From: Methylosinus sp. H3A
GTDB lineage: Bacteria > Pseudomonadota > Alphaproteobacteria > Rhizobiales > Beijerinckiaceae
Assembly (NCBI RefSeq): GCF_015709455.1
Contig: NZ_JADNQW010000005.1
Coordinates: forward strand, 806,001 to 870,000
Length of the DNA stretch: 64,000 bases
Direction: 5' to 3'
Shown: positions 46,618 to 59,600 of the stretch, piece after piece
Numbering within the stretch: the first letter of the stretch is position 1
Layout of the letters: every line of letters begins with the position of its first letter
Position numbers and translations under genes: made by a program
Notes under the pieces: generated by a model
Seen by the model: only the letters and a program-made list of their open reading frames with translations
Told to the model about the DNA's origin: nothing
Database searches by the model: none

Positions 46618-47684
46618 GCGGCCAAGCCGATCTCGGCGCGCTGGGACCAGGCGCGATCTCCATCATCGCCGAACTCGCCGACGATCGCGTCTGCTCGGTG
46701 CGCGTGCGATCGAGCCGGCCCGTTCATTTGACGCGCCTGTTTCTCGGCCGCCCGGCCGCAGAAATTCCGCCGCTCGCCGCGCGGCTCTTCTCATTGTGCG
46801 GCCTTTCGCACGCCTTCGCCGCCGCCCGCGCCATCGCCGCGGCGCGCGGAGAGCAACAGCGCGCCGCGCCGCAAAACCTCGTCGCGCTCGATTGCGAGCG
46901 CCTCGCCGAGACGCTGCGCGCTCTGGCGAGCATGGCGGAGGACGCGATTCCGCCGGCGACCTTGCGCGAGGCGATGGCGCTGACCCGCGAGCTCGCGGCG
47001 GCGCAATCGCGCGACCACCGAAACATCGCGGCGCGGCTGCGCGCCGAGACGGCGGCGCTCGGCCTTCCCGCTGATCCGGCGAGGGCCGCCCCCGCGCCGG
47101 AGACGCCCTTCGGACGGCTGTGGCGCGAGCTGGAGCGCGGGCCGATGATCGCCGCGACCGCGCCCGATGCGCTGCGCGCAGAGGACGACGCCTCGGCGCT
47201 CGAAGGGATAAGGACACAGGGCGAAAGCTTCGCCGCCGCGCCGAGCATCGCCGGCCGGGCGCCGGAAACAGGCGCCTTCGCACGTCATTGGCGCGAGACC
47301 GAATTGCCGCGTGGAGCGCTCTGCGCGCGCTTTCGCGCCCGCATGATCGATCTCGCGCAACTATTGGCGCGGCTCGAGTCGGCGTCACCGGAAGACGAGT
47401 CCCGCAGCGCCGCTTTCGCCACGCGCGAAGCCTATTGCGCGCTCGAAACATCGCGCGGAGAATTATATCATTGGGTTCGGCTCACACCGGACGACAGGAT
47501 CGAAAACTATGCGATCGTCGCGCCAACCGAATGGAATTTTCATCCCGCCGGCCCTTTCGTCGCCGCTCTGCTCGGCGCGCGCGTTCCGCGCGCCGAAGCG
47601 ACGCAGACGATCACGCGGCTGGCCGGGCTGTTCGACCCCTGCGTCGCCTTTCGCGTCGAGGTCCGGGACGCCGCCTATGCATGA
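46614..47684 (+). CDS. hupK: Hydrogenase scaffold protein HupK (degenerate large-subunit homologue)
   Basis: This 356-residue protein is a decayed relative of HupL. The N-terminal ligand motif is reduced to LFSLCGLSHAFAAA and the C-terminal one to LFDPCVAFRVEV, each with one Cys; EWNFHPAGPF corresponds to the large-subunit TWNxxP block. HupK is thought to carry the Fe(CN)2CO unit between HypCD and HupL. It overlaps hypA by 8 bp. Confidence 0.93.
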   Translation: MSGQADLGALGPGAISIIAELADDRVCSVRVRSSRPVHLTRLFLGRPAAEIPPLAARLFSLCGLSHAFAAARAIAAARGEQQRAAPQNLVALDCERLAETLRALASMAEDAIPPATLREAMALTRELAAAQSRDHRNIAARLRAETAALGLPADPARAAPAPETPFGRLWRELERGPMIAATAPDALRAEDDASALEGIRTQGESFAAAPSIAGRAPETGAFARHWRETELPRGALCARFRARMIDLAQLLARLESASPEDESRSAAFATREAYCALETSRGELYHWVRLTPDDRIENYAIVAPTEWNFHPAGPFVAALLGARVPRAEATQTITRLAGLFDPCVAFRVEVRDAAYA

Positions 47685-48018
47685 GATGGCGCTGACCGAG
47701 AGCATCGTCGAATTGATCGAGGAAGAGAGCCACAAGCAGGGCTTTTCACGCGTGCGCGTCGTGCGCCTCGAGATCGGCGCGCTGAGCCATGTGGAGCCGG
47801 AGGCGATTCGCTTTTGCTTCGAGGCTGTGGCGCGCGGCGGAATCGTCGAAGGCGCGCGCCTCGACATTTTACGGATTCCCGGCGAAGGCTGGTGCCTCGA
47901 TTGCGCGAAAACCGTCGCCGTCGAAGAAAGATTTGGGCCTTGCCCGGAGTGCGGCGGATATCACGTCCAAGTCACGGGTGGCGAGGATATGCGGGTGCAG
48001 GAACTGGAGGTCGACTAA
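47677..48018 (+). CDS. hypA: Hydrogenase nickel insertion protein HypA
   Basis: This is a 113-residue protein. [14 protein letters not shown] supplies the nickel-binding His2, and WCLDCAKT with CPECGGYH the four Cys of the structural zinc. It acts with HypB to deliver nickel to HupL and HupV. ATG 47677 keeps the essential His2 in second position. Confidence 0.97.
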   Translation: MHEMALTESIVELIEEESHKQGFSRVRVVRLEIGALSHVEPEAIRFCFEAVARGGIVEGARLDILRIPGEGWCLDCAKTVAVEERFGPCPECGGYHVQVTGGEDMRVQELEVD

Positions 48019-48953
48019 TGTGTACGGTCTGCGGCTGCGGAACTTCCAGCATCGAAGGAAAACCAGAGCACAGCCACGATCATCCACATGATCATGCGGA
48101 TGGCCACGCTCACGATCACGACCATGATCACCACCACGACCATGGCCATGATCATCACGACCATGCACATCACCACGACCATGACCACGGCCACGCGCAT
48201 GATCACGGCCATCGTCACGACTATGGCGCCGGGCCGGCGGGCGTCCATGCGCCCGGCCTCAGCCAGGAGCGCATCGTCCGCATAGAGCGCGACATACTCT
48301 CCAAGAACAACGACCACGCCCGCGAGAATCGGGTGCGGCTCGAGCAGTCGGGCGTCTTCGCGCTCAACTTCGTCTCCAGCCCCGGCTCGGGCAAGACGCA
48401 ACTCCTCGTGCGCACGATCTCGGACCTGAAAGATCGCTTCTCGATCTCGGTCATAGAGGGCGATCAGCAGACCTCCAATGACGCCGAGCGCATTCGCGCG
48501 ACCGGCGTTCCCGCGCTGCAGATCAACACCGGCAAGGGCTGTCATCTCGATGCGCATATGGTCTCGCATGCGCTCTGCGAGCTCACCGTCGCGCCCTCCT
48601 CTCTGCTCTTCATCGAGAATGTCGGCAATCTCGTCTGCCCGGCGGCCTTCGATCTCGGCGAGGCGCATAAGGTCGTCGTGCTCTCGGTGACCGAGGGCGA
48701 GGACAAGCCGCTCAAATATCCGGAAATGTTCGCGGCGTCCGATCTGATGCTGCTCAACAAATCCGATCTGCTGCCACATTTGGAGTTCGACGTCGGACGC
48801 TGCCTCGCCAATGCGCTGAAGGTCAATCCCGATCTCCAGACATTGGTCGTCTCCGCGCGCACCGGCGAGGGCATGGCCGCCTTCTACGCCTGGATCGAGG
48901 CGCGCGCCGCGCGGCTGGCGGCGCGACATGCGCGAGCAGCCGCGGCCAAGTGA
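48018..48953 (+). CDS. hypB: Hydrogenase nickel chaperone GTPase HypB
   Basis: This 311-residue protein starts MCTVCGCG, the high-affinity nickel site, followed by a very long His/Asp-rich segment (about residues 18-70, mostly HDH and HHD repeats) that can store nickel. The GTPase has [40 protein letters not shown] and LLNKSDLL. Its start shares one base with the hypA stop. It is the nickel donor and timing GTPase for the hydrogenase. Confidence 0.98.
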   Translation: MCTVCGCGTSSIEGKPEHSHDHPHDHADGHAHDHDHDHHHDHGHDHHDHAHHHDHDHGHAHDHGHRHDYGAGPAGVHAPGLSQERIVRIERDILSKNNDHARENRVRLEQSGVFALNFVSSPGSGKTQLLVRTISDLKDRFSISVIEGDQQTSNDAERIRATGVPALQINTGKGCHLDAHMVSHALCELTVAPSSLLFIENVGNLVCPAAFDLGEAHKVVVLSVTEGEDKPLKYPEMFAASDLMLLNKSDLLPHLEFDVGRCLANALKVNPDLQTLVVSARTGEGMAAFYAWIEARAARLAARHARAAAAK

Positions 48954-48966
48954 GGAGAAGAAGCTC

Positions 48967-51270
48967 ATGCCGTCGAGCGATGCGACGAGGCTGAGGCTGC
49001 GAGTGACCGGCGCCGTGCAAGGCGTCGGCTTTCGGCCTTTCGTGCATTCGCTCGCGGATCGCTATGCGCTCGCTGGCTTCGTGCGCAATGATTCGCAAGG
49101 CGTGCTGATGGAGGTGGAAGGCGCGCGCGTCGAGGATTTCGTCGCGGCGCTGAAGCGCGAGCCGCCGCCGCTCGCGCGCATCGACAGTCTCGAATGCGAA
49201 GCCATCACGCCGCTGCGCGACGCGAAATTCTCCATCGAGCCGAGCCGCGACGGCCGCACGCGAACACGCATCACGCCCGACGCCGCCGTCTGCGACGATT
49301 GCCTCGAGGATCTCTTCGATCCGAAGAGCCGCTTTTATCTCTATCCTTTCGTCAATTGCACCCATTGCGGGCCGCGCTACACGCTGACGCGGCGCCTGCC
49401 CTATGATCGCGCGCAGACCTCGATGGCGGCTTTCGCAATGTGCGAGGATTGCGCGCGCGACTATGCCGATCCGACGAACAGACGTTTTCACGCGCAGCCG
49501 ATCGCCTGTCCGAAATGCGGGCCGCGGCTTTCGCGTCTGTCGCCGGAAGATGCGAGCCTGAAGGCCCTCGGTCCTGACGCCGCAAAGGACTACGAGCCTT
49601 CGGGCGCCCATCATGCCGCCATCATCGAAGAGATCGTCACAACGATCCGGAGCGGCGGCATTGTCGCGCTCAAAGGGATCGGCGGCTTTCATCTGCTCTG
49701 CGACGCGCGCAACGAAACGGCCGTCGCAGAGCTGCGTCGCCGCAAGGGCCGCGACGCCAAGCCTTTCGCCGTGATGGTAGCCGATGCGGCCTCCGCGAGG
49801 CGCGCCGGCGTCCTCGACGCCGAAGAATTGCGCCTGCTGCAATCGATCGCGCGGCCGATCGTCGTCGTGGAAAAGCGCGAAGACTTCGCGCCCTCTGTCG
49901 CGCCCGGCCTGTCGCGTATCGGCCTGCTGCTGCCCTATGCGCCGCTGCATCATCTTCTCTTCCACGCCGCCGCGGGCGCAGACTGGCGCATGGCGCCGCA
50001 GGATTTCGCGCTCGTCGCGACCAGCGCCAATCCGAGCGGCGAGCCGCTCATCGTCGACGACGAGGAGGCATGCGCGAATCTCGCATCCATCGCCGATCTC
50101 ATCATCGGCCATGACCGCGCTATCGTCGCCCGCGCCGACGATAGCGTGACATCCGTCATCGCCGGCGCGCCGGCCATTTTGCGCCGCGCGCGCGGCTTCA
50201 CGCCTGAGCCGATCGCGCTCGCAGACGACGGGCCCGATACGCTCGCGCTCGGCGCTCATCTGAAGACGACGATCACCGTGACGCGCGGACGCGAGGCTTT
50301 CATCTCGACGCATATCGGCTCGCTCGACGATCGCGCAACGATCGATTTTTATCGCGAGACCATCGCACGTATGCTCGATATTCTCGACATGACGCCGCAA
50401 ATCGTCGCCTGCGATCTTCATCCAGATCTCGCTTCGACGCGCTATGCGGAGGAGACGGGGCTCCCGATCATGCGCGTGCAGCATCATGCCGCGCATATCG
50501 CCGCCATCGCCGCCGAACATGGAATCGCAGGCCCGATCCTCGGCGCAGCGCTCGACGGCTATGGATACGGCGACGACGGCGGCGCCTGGGGCGGCGAGCT
50601 GATGCTGGTGGACGCCGGCCATTGGCGCCGACTCGGCCATCTCGCGCCTCTGCCGCTGCCCGGCGGCGACCGCGCCGCGCGCGAGCCCTGGCGCATGGGC
50701 GTCGCCGCGCTGGTCGCGCAGGATCGCTGCGGCGACGTCTTCGATCGTTTTCCCGGCGTCGAGCTCGCAGGCAAGGTCGCAATGCTGGCGAGCGCGCCCA
50801 ATGTCGCGCGAACGACGAGTCTCGGCCGCATGTTCGACGCCGCCGCCGCGCTGCTGGGCGTCCGGCAGCTTCAGCAATATGAAGGGCAGGCGGCGATGGA
50901 GCTCGAGGCGCTGTGCGAGCGTCCGTTCGCGCTCGCCAATGGCTACAAGATCGAGAGCGGCGTTCTCGATTTGACGAAGCTCTTCGCCGCGCTGCTGAAG
51001 CCCGGCCTCGACGCGGCTAGAGGCTCCGAGCTGTTTCACGGAACGCTGATCGAAGCGCTCGCGAGCTGGATTTTCGAGGCGGCGCGAGCGCGCGGCGAGA
51101 GCCGTGTCGCGCTCGGCGGCGGCTGCATGATGAACAAAATTCTCGCCGAAGGCCTCGTCTCGCGCCTTCGTGAACAGGGGATCGAAGCGCTGCTCGCCCG
51201 CAAGGCGCCGACGAACGACGGCGGACTCTCATTGGGGCAAGCCCATATCGCGCGACAGAGAAAGGCCTGA
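48967..51270 (+). CDS. hypF: Carbamoyltransferase HypF
   Basis: This is a 767-residue protein. It has an N-terminal acylphosphatase domain (VTGAVQGVGFRPFVH), two zinc fingers (CDDCLEDLF...CTHCGPRY and CEDCARDY...CPKCGPRL), a YrdC-like domain (KGIGGFHLLCDARN) and a C-terminal Kae1-like carbamoyltransferase domain (VQHHAAHIAAIAAEHG, LDGYGYGDDG). It makes thiocarbamate on HypE from carbamoyl phosphate for cyanide synthesis. GAGGAGAAG precedes ATG 48967. Confidence 0.98.
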   Translation: MPSSDATRLRLRVTGAVQGVGFRPFVHSLADRYALAGFVRNDSQGVLMEVEGARVEDFVAALKREPPPLARIDSLECEAITPLRDAKFSIEPSRDGRTRTRITPDAAVCDDCLEDLFDPKSRFYLYPFVNCTHCGPRYTLTRRLPYDRAQTSMAAFAMCEDCARDYADPTNRRFHAQPIACPKCGPRLSRLSPEDASLKALGPDAAKDYEPSGAHHAAIIEEIVTTIRSGGIVALKGIGGFHLLCDARNETAVAELRRRKGRDAKPFAVMVADAASARRAGVLDAEELRLLQSIARPIVVVEKREDFAPSVAPGLSRIGLLLPYAPLHHLLFHAAAGADWRMAPQDFALVATSANPSGEPLIVDDEEACANLASIADLIIGHDRAIVARADDSVTSVIAGAPAILRRARGFTPEPIALADDGPDTLALGAHLKTTITVTRGREAFISTHIGSLDDRATIDFYRETIARMLDILDMTPQIVACDLHPDLASTRYAEETGLPIMRVQHHAAHIAAIAAEHGIAGPILGAALDGYGYGDDGGAWGGELMLVDAGHWRRLGHLAPLPLPGGDRAAREPWRMGVAALVAQDRCGDVFDRFPGVELAGKVAMLASAPNVARTTSLGRMFDAAAALLGVRQLQQYEGQAAMELEALCERPFALANGYKIESGVLDLTKLFAALLKPGLDAARGSELFHGTLIEALASWIFEAARARGESRVALGGGCMMNKILAEGLVSRLREQGIEALLARKAPTNDGGLSLGQAHIARQRKA

Positions 51271-51276
51271 AGCAAA

Positions 51277-51507
51277 ATGTGTCTCGCCATACCCGCTCGC
51301 GTGGAGGAGCTGCTGCCGGATCAGATGGCGCGCGTGAGCGTCGACGGTGTCGGCAAGATCATTTCCGTCGCGCTCGTCGACGATCTCGCGATCGGCGATT
51401 ATGTCGTGCTGCATGTCGGCTATGCGCTCGCCAAGATCGACGAGGAAGAAGCGATGGCGACGCTCGCTCTGCTGCGCGAGGCCGCCGCGCTCGGAGCGCA
51501 GCCATGA
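51277..51507 (+). CDS. hypC: Hydrogenase assembly chaperone HypC
   Basis: This 76-residue protein starts [12 protein letters not shown] with the invariant Cys2 and continues [18 protein letters not shown]. It holds the Fe(CN)2CO unit with HypD and passes it to the large subunit. Unlike HupF it has no C-terminal extension. It overlaps hypD by 4 bp. Confidence 0.97.
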   Translation: MCLAIPARVEELLPDQMARVSVDGVGKIISVALVDDLAIGDYVVLHVGYALAKIDEEEAMATLALLREAAALGAQP

Positions 51508-52646
51508 AACATGTCGACGAATATCGCGACGGCGAGCTCGCGCGCGCCATCGCGCAGAGGATAAGGGAAGAAGCCCAGAGCGAGCGCGCCTATCGCTTCA
51601 TGGAATTCTGCGGCGGCCATACGCATGCGATCTCGCGCTACGGTATAGAAGACCTTCTGCCCGAGAACATCCGCCTCATTCACGGCCCCGGCTGCCCCGT
51701 CTGCGTGCTGCCGATGGGGCGCATAGACGACGCCATCCGCCTCGCCGAGCGCAAAGAGGTCACGCTCTGCACCTATGCCGATCTGATGCGCGTGCCGGCC
51801 TCTGGCGGCTCCAGCCTGATGAAGGCCAAGGCCAACGGCGCCGATATTCGCATGGTCTACTCGACGCTCGACGCCATCGCCATCGCCGAGAAGGAGCCGA
51901 ATCGTGAAGTCGTTTTCTTCGCCATAGGCTTCGAGACCACGACGCCGCCGACCGCGCTCGCCATTCGCCTCGCGCAGAAGAAGCGCCTCGCCAATTTCTC
52001 CATCTTCTGCAATCACGTGCTGACGCCCGCGGCGATGCAGGCCATTCTCGATACGCAGGACGGCGTGGAAATCGAAGGTTTCATCGGCCCCGCCCATGTC
52101 TCGACCGTCATCGGCTCGGCGCCCTATCGGCGTTTTGCGACCGACTATCACAAGCCCGTTGTCATCGCCGGCTTCGAGCCGCTCGATGTTTTACAGGCCA
52201 TTTTGATGCTGGTGCGGCAAATCGACGAGGGCCGCTGCGAGATCGAGAACCAATATCGCCGCGCCGTGACCGAGAGCGGAAACGCCAAGGCGATCGACGA
52301 AATGGCGGAGATATTCGAGCTGCGCGAAGCCTTCGAATGGCGCGGGCTCGGCGAGATTCCGCAAAGCGCGCTCAAGCTGCGCGAGCCTTACGCGCAATTC
52401 GACGCCGAACGGCGCTTCTCGATGGTGACACAGCCGGCGCGCGACAATCCGGCCTGCGAATGCGGCGCGATATTGCGCGGCCAGAAGCGGCCGCAGGACT
52501 GCAAATTATTCGGCGTCGCCTGCACGCCGGAGACGCCCATGGGCTCCTGCATGGTGTCCTCGGAAGGCTCTTGCGCCGCCTATTGGGCTTATGGAAGATT
52601 CCGGCAATATGAACCCCGGCGAAACGAAGCGCGGAAAGCGTCATGA
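51504..52646 (+). CDS. hypD: Hydrogenase Fe-cyanide assembly protein HypD
   Basis: This is a 380-residue Fe-S protein. [23 protein letters not shown] and [12 protein letters not shown] form the site where the iron unit is built, and the C-terminal Cys set [16 protein letters not shown]...C...[15 protein letters not shown] binds the [4Fe-4S] cluster. It works with HypC and HypE and overlaps hypE by 4 bp. Confidence 0.98.
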   Translation: MKHVDEYRDGELARAIAQRIREEAQSERAYRFMEFCGGHTHAISRYGIEDLLPENIRLIHGPGCPVCVLPMGRIDDAIRLAERKEVTLCTYADLMRVPASGGSSLMKAKANGADIRMVYSTLDAIAIAEKEPNREVVFFAIGFETTTPPTALAIRLAQKKRLANFSIFCNHVLTPAAMQAILDTQDGVEIEGFIGPAHVSTVIGSAPYRRFATDYHKPVVIAGFEPLDVLQAILMLVRQIDEGRCEIENQYRRAVTESGNAKAIDEMAEIFELREAFEWRGLGEIPQSALKLREPYAQFDAERRFSMVTQPARDNPACECGAILRGQKRPQDCKLFGVACTPETPMGSCMVSSEGSCAAYWAYGRFRQYEPRRNEARKAS

Positions 52647-53692
52647 ACAAGCACGAGCCTCTCGGCCGCAAGCTCGATCTCCGCAATGGCCGCGTCGAGC
52701 TTTCGCATGGCTCGGGCGGCCGCGCCATGGCGCGGCTCATCGGAGAGATTTTTCATGCGGCCTTCGACAATGAATGGCTCTCCGCAGGCAATGACCAAGC
52801 TGTTTTCGACATTCCGTCCGGGCGCATGGCGATGACGACGGACGGCTATGTCGTCTCGCCGCTGTTTTTCCCCGGCGGAGATATCGGCAAGCTCGCGGTG
52901 CATGGCACGATCAACGATATCGCCATGGCGGGCGCACGACCGCTGCATATGTCGGCGAGCTTCATCATAGAGGAGGGCTTTCCGCTCGCCGAGCTCGAGC
53001 GCATAGCGCAGAGCATGGGCGAAGCTTCGCGCGCCGCGGGCGTCGCCATCGTCACCGGCGACACCAAGGTCGTCGAGCGCGGCAAAGCCGATGGCGTCTT
53101 CGTCTCGACCACTTGCGTCGGCGTTGTTCCGCCAGGGCTCGAGCTGTCCGGCGACAAAGCGCGGCCGGGCGATGTCGTGCTGCTCTCGGGCTCCATCGGC
53201 GATCATGGCGTCGCGGTGATGTCGAAACGCGAGAATCTCTCCTTCGAGACGCAAGTGCTTTCGGACACGGCCGCGCTGCACGAGCTCGTCGCGCTGATGG
53301 TGGAGACGGCCGGTGCCGCCATTCGCCTGATGCGCGATCCGACGCGCGGCGGCGTCGCGGCGACGCTCAACGAGATCGCGCATCAGTCGCGCGTCGGCGT
53401 GCGGATCGAGGAAAAGGCCATCCCCGTCGCGCCGCAGGTCGCCGCCGCCTGCGAATTATTGGGGCTCGATCCGCTGCATGTCGCCAATGAGGGCAAGCTG
53501 CTCGCAATCGTCGCGCGCGAGGCGGCGGATGCGCTGCTCACGGCTATGCGCGCGCATCCTCTGGGCGCGCAGGCCGCGCGCATCGGCGAGATCGTCGCCG
53601 ATGAGCATTGTTTCGTGCAGATGACGACCGCCTTCGGCGGCGGACGCGTCATCGACTGGCTCTCCGGCGAGCAATTGCCCCGCATCTGCTGA
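52643..53692 (+). CDS. hypE: Hydrogenase maturation protein HypE
   Basis: This is a 349-residue PurM-fold ATPase. ELSHGSGGRAMARLI is the N-terminal motif, VVSPLFFPGGDIGKLAVHG the ATP/metal site, and MRDPTRGGVAATLNEIA a conserved block. It ends VIDWLSGEQLPRIC: the C-terminal Cys receives the carbamoyl group and becomes thiocyanate. It is the last of the hyp genes in this operon. Confidence 0.98.
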   Translation: MNKHEPLGRKLDLRNGRVELSHGSGGRAMARLIGEIFHAAFDNEWLSAGNDQAVFDIPSGRMAMTTDGYVVSPLFFPGGDIGKLAVHGTINDIAMAGARPLHMSASFIIEEGFPLAELERIAQSMGEASRAAGVAIVTGDTKVVERGKADGVFVSTTCVGVVPPGLELSGDKARPGDVVLLSGSIGDHGVAVMSKRENLSFETQVLSDTAALHELVALMVETAGAAIRLMRDPTRGGVAATLNEIAHQSRVGVRIEEKAIPVAPQVAAACELLGLDPLHVANEGKLLAIVAREAADALLTAMRAHPLGAQAARIGEIVADEHCFVQMTTAFGGGRVIDWLSGEQLPRIC

Positions 53693-55170
53693 GTGAGGCT
53701 CCGAGATGAACAAGCGCGAGGACCGCAGCGAAATGGAGAGCGAGGCGACGCCGATCTCCCGCGGCGCCACCGTGCTCATCGTCGACGATGAGAAGCGCTC
53801 GCTCGAATCGCTGCGCCGCGTGCTCGGCGGCGAATTTCAGATCGTCTGCGCCAACAACGCCACCGAGGCCGAGGCTGTGCTCGCCGGCGATCTCGTGCAA
53901 GTGATCCTCTGCGATCAGCGCATGCCGGGCGAGAGCGGCGTCGAATTTCTGACGCGCGTGCGCGAGAATTGGCCGGAGCCTGTGCGCATGATCATCTCCG
54001 GCTATACGGATGCGGAAGACATTATCGCCGGCGTCAACGAGGCCGGCATATTTCAATATGTGACCAAGCCCTGGGATCCCGACAAGCTCGTGCAATCGGT
54101 GCGCGAGGCGGCGCAGCTCTACGCTTTCCAGAAGGACGGCGGCGCAGCGCCGCCGCTCGAGGCCAAGCCCTCCAATGAGCGTCTGCAGCGTCTCGCCAGC
54201 GACAGGCGGCGCGCGGAGCGGCGCATGTTCGAATTCGGCCGCATCGTCCATGCGCCGGAGAGCCCGATGCGCGCGGCGATCGCCCTCGCCCGCCGCGCTG
54301 CGGAATATGATATTTCCGTGCTCATCACCGGCGCGTCCGGCACTGGCAAGGAGCTGCTCGCGCGCGCCATTCATCACGGCTCGGCGCGCGGCGAGAAGAC
54401 TTTCGTCGTCGAAAATTGCGGCGCGCTGCCGGACGAATTGCTCGAGAGCGAATTATTTGGCTGCAAGAAGGGCGCATTCACCGGCGCCTATCAGGATCGC
54501 GTCGGCCTGTTCGAAGTCGCCGACGGCGGCTCGATCTTTCTGGACGAGATCGGCGAGACATCGCCATCGTTTCAAGTGAAGCTGCTGCGCGTGCTGCAGG
54601 AGGGCGAGATTCGCCCGCTCGGCGCGCAACGGCCGCGCCGCGTCGACGTGCGCGTCATCGCCGCCACCAATCGCAATATTGTCGCCGAGGTGGAAGCGGG
54701 GCGCTTTCGGCGCGACCTCTATTATCGCCTCGCCACTTTTCCCATCCATCTGCCGACGCTGGCCGAGCGGCGCTGCGACATCGCCATCATCGCGGCGCGC
54801 ATCCTCGTCAGCGTGAATCAGACCTTCAATCGCCGCGTGCCCGGCTTCGAGCCGGAGACGCTGCGGCTGATGGAGCGCTACGACTGGCCCGGCAATGTGC
54901 GCGAGCTGCACAATGAGATCCAGCGCATGGTGGTGCTGAGCGACGGCGACGCCAATCTTCCTCCCGACCTCTTGTCGCCGACGATCGCCGATCACCGCGC
55001 GGCGACGACGCCAGACGAGACACAGGGCCGCTTCACGCTGAAGGAGCGCGTCGAAATGCTGGAGTGCGCGCTGATCAAGGAGTCGCTCGAGCGCAACGGA
55101 CGCAACATCAGCCACGTCGCCGACGAGCTCGGTCTGTCGCGCGTCGGATTACGCAGCAAGATCGCCCGCT

Positions 55171-56581
<1,411 letters not shown>

Positions 56582-56583
<2 letters not shown>

Positions 56584-56624
56584 AGACCCGCGGCCCGAGG
56601 GGGGGCGGTGGGCCGCGAGTCTTC
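56582..56624. terminator. Hairpin between hupT and the convergent RND operon
   Basis: GAAGACCCGCGGCCC and GGGCCGCGAGTCTTC pair over 15 positions with one mismatch and a 13-base G-rich loop. It sits between two convergent genes, so it can end both transcripts. No long T tract follows. Confidence 0.6.
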
Positions 56625-56644
56625 GGCTCGCATCTGTCGTCGCC

Positions 56645-59600
56645 TCATGAGGCGACGACGCGAATCGTCTTCTTGGCGCGAGCGTCATGCTCGTCATCGA
56701 AGCCGACAGCGCTCTGTTCGCGCGCCTTCGAATGGTCGGCGGCGAGCACCAGATAGACCGCTGGCAGCACGAACAGCGTGAACAAAGTGCCGATCGAGAG
56801 GCCCGAGGCGATGACGAGGCCCATGTTATAGCGCGACGCCGCGCCGGCGCCGGTCGCCATGATCAGCGGCACGACGCCGAGAACCATCGCCGCTGTCGTC
56901 ATCAGGATCGGCCGCAGGCGGATCGAGGTCGCCTCGAGAATCGCCTCATATTTCGTCTTGCCGAGGTGCTGCTGCTCATTGGCGAATTCGACAATGAGAA
57001 TGCCGTGCTTGCTGATGAGGCCCATCAGCGTCACCAAACCCACTTGCGTGTAGATGTTGATGCTCGCGCCGCCGAAGCCCAGCATGATGAAGACGAGCGC
57101 GCCGGCGATCGACATGGGCACGGAGACGAGAATGATGAGCGGATCACGGAAGCTCTCGAATTGCGCCGCGAGCGCCAGAAAGATGATGATCAGCGCGAAG
57201 CCGAAGGTCGTCGCGAAGCCGCTCGACTCCTGCACGAACTGTCGGGACGCGCCGGCGTAGTCGATCGTATAGGCCGGCGGCAGCGTCTGCGCGGCGACCT
57301 CCTTCAACGCCTCCAGCGCCTCGCCGGCGATAATGCCGGGCGCGGCCACTCCAGAGATGGTGAAGGAGTTGATCTGCTGAAAGTGATTGAGCGACTCCGG
57401 AACGACCTGGGTCTCGAACTTCGCCACCGTCGACAGCGGCACAGAGGAGCCGTCCGCAGTCTTGATATAATAGTTCAAGATCTGATCCGGATTGAGCCGG
57501 AACTGCTGCGCCATCTGCGGAATGACCTTGTACGATCGCCCGTCCAACCCGAAATATTGCGTGTAGCCGCCGCTCAATCCCGTGGTGAGGGCGCCGCCGA
57601 CGTCGACCATCCGCAAGCCGAGCTGCGCCGTCTTCTCGCGATCGATGACGAGCGACATCTGCGGTTGGTCGACCTTCAGATCGGTGTCGAGAAACATGAA
57701 TTTGCCCGTCGCCAGCGCCTTGGAGAGGAACTCGCGCGAAATGCCGTTGATCTTGTCGAAACTATCGGTGCTCTGCACAACGAACTGGATCGGCAGGCCA
57801 TCGGAGCCCGGCAATGGCTGCGGTTGGAAGGTGACGAGACGCTGTCCCGGCACAGTGACCGAAAGCTCCTGCTGAAGCGTCTGCTGAAGCTGCTCCGCGC
57901 CGATCTTGCGCTTGTCGGCCGAAGTGAGCACGAGGCCGCCGAAGATCATTCCCGGCGAGACGATCTGGAAGGAGCTCGTCATCTCCGGATGTTTGGCGAA
58001 AGTCTTATAGACCTGATCGCCATAGAATAGCTTCTGCTGCAGAGTGGCGTTGGGCGCCGATGTCGACATCGCGAAGACGACGCCCTGATCCTCATTGGGC
58101 GCGAGCTCGTTCTTCGAATTGGTATAGAGCCAATAGATGCTCACCAGCACGAGGACGCCGAATGTGAGCGTCACCGGCACGAAATGCAGCGAGCGCTCGA
58201 GCAGGCGGCGATAGCGCTCTTTGACCCAATCCATCTTGGTATCGATGAATTCGACGATTTTCGTCTCCAGCGTCTCCTCGCCGCGCTGCGGCGCTTTCAA
58301 CACCAGCGCGCAGCTTACCGGCGACAGCGTCAGCGCGATGACGGCGGAGACCGTCACGGCTCCCGCCAGAGTGAAGGCGAATTCGACGAATAGCGCGCCG
58401 GTGAGGCCGCCCTGGAAACCGATCGGCACATAGACGGCGATCAGCACGATGGTCATTGCGATGATCGGCCCGGCGAGCTCGCGCGCCGCCTGCAAAGCGG
58501 CGTCGAATGGCTTCAATCCGTCGGCGAGATGTCGATTGACGTTTTCGACGACGATGATGGCGTCGTCGACGACGAGGCCGATCGCCAGCACCAGCGCCAG
58601 CAGCGTCAGGAGATTGATCGAAAAGCCGAGCGCCAGCAGAATGGTGAAGGCGCCGATGAGCGACAACGGGATCGCCACGATCGGAATCACCACCGAACGC
58701 CACGAGCCGAGGAACATGAACACGACGCCGGTGACGATGAGAATGGCCTCGATCAGCGTGTGGATCACCTCGTCGATCGAGCTGTTCACGAAGTCGGTCG
58801 TGTCATAGACGATGTCGCTGCTCAATCCCTGCGGCAGCGTTTTGAGAATGTCCGGATAGGCCTCTTTGACGCCCTTGACGACATCGAGAAGATTGGCGTT
58901 CGGCGCGACGAGAATGCCGATATAGACCGCCTGCTTGCCATTGAAGGCCACCGCGGATTCGTAATCCTCCGAGCCGAGCGTCACATTGGCGACGTCGCGC
59001 AGCTTCACATTGGCTCCGTTCACCTGCTTGACGACGAGATTACGAAACTCCTCGAGCGAATGCAGCGACGTGGCGGCGGTGAGCGTCACCTGCACCATCT
59101 GGCCCTTCGTCGAGCCGAGGCCGGCGATATAGTCATTGCCTTGCAGCGCGGCGCTGAGCTCGCTGGCGGTGAGACCATAGGCGGCGAGCTTGACAGGATC
59201 GAGCCACGCCCTCAGGGCGAAAGTCTTGCCGCCGATGAGCTCGGCCGTCTGCACGCCGGGCACGGATTGCAGGCGCGGCTGCACGACGCGGATCAGATAG
59301 TCGGTGACCTGGCTCGACGTCAGAATATCGCTATTGAAGCCGATATACATGGCGTCGGTCGTCTGGCCGATCTTCACGGTGATGACCGGCCGCTGCACGG
59401 CCGACGGCAGCTGATTGAGCACAGAATCGATCTTGGTGCTGATCTCGGTCAGCGCCTTGCCGGAATCATAGTTGAGCCGCAGATGGGCGGTGATCGTGCT
59501 CGTTGCGATCTGGCTCGTCGAGGTGAGATAGTCGATGCCGTTCGCCTGGGCGATGGCGTTCTCGAGCGGCGTGGTGACGAAGCCGGCGACGGTCGCCGGA

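Noticed and set aside
48085..48230. Repeat-rich segment in hypB taken as a CRISPR-like or microsatellite array
   Set aside because: The repeats are CAT/CAC/GAT/GAC codons for the His/Asp-rich nickel-binding stretch of HypB, in frame and expected for the family.
48823..51039. Long open frame antisense to hypF
   Set aside because: hypF is certain from its domains; the antisense product is Arg/Ala/Asp-rich with no family features.
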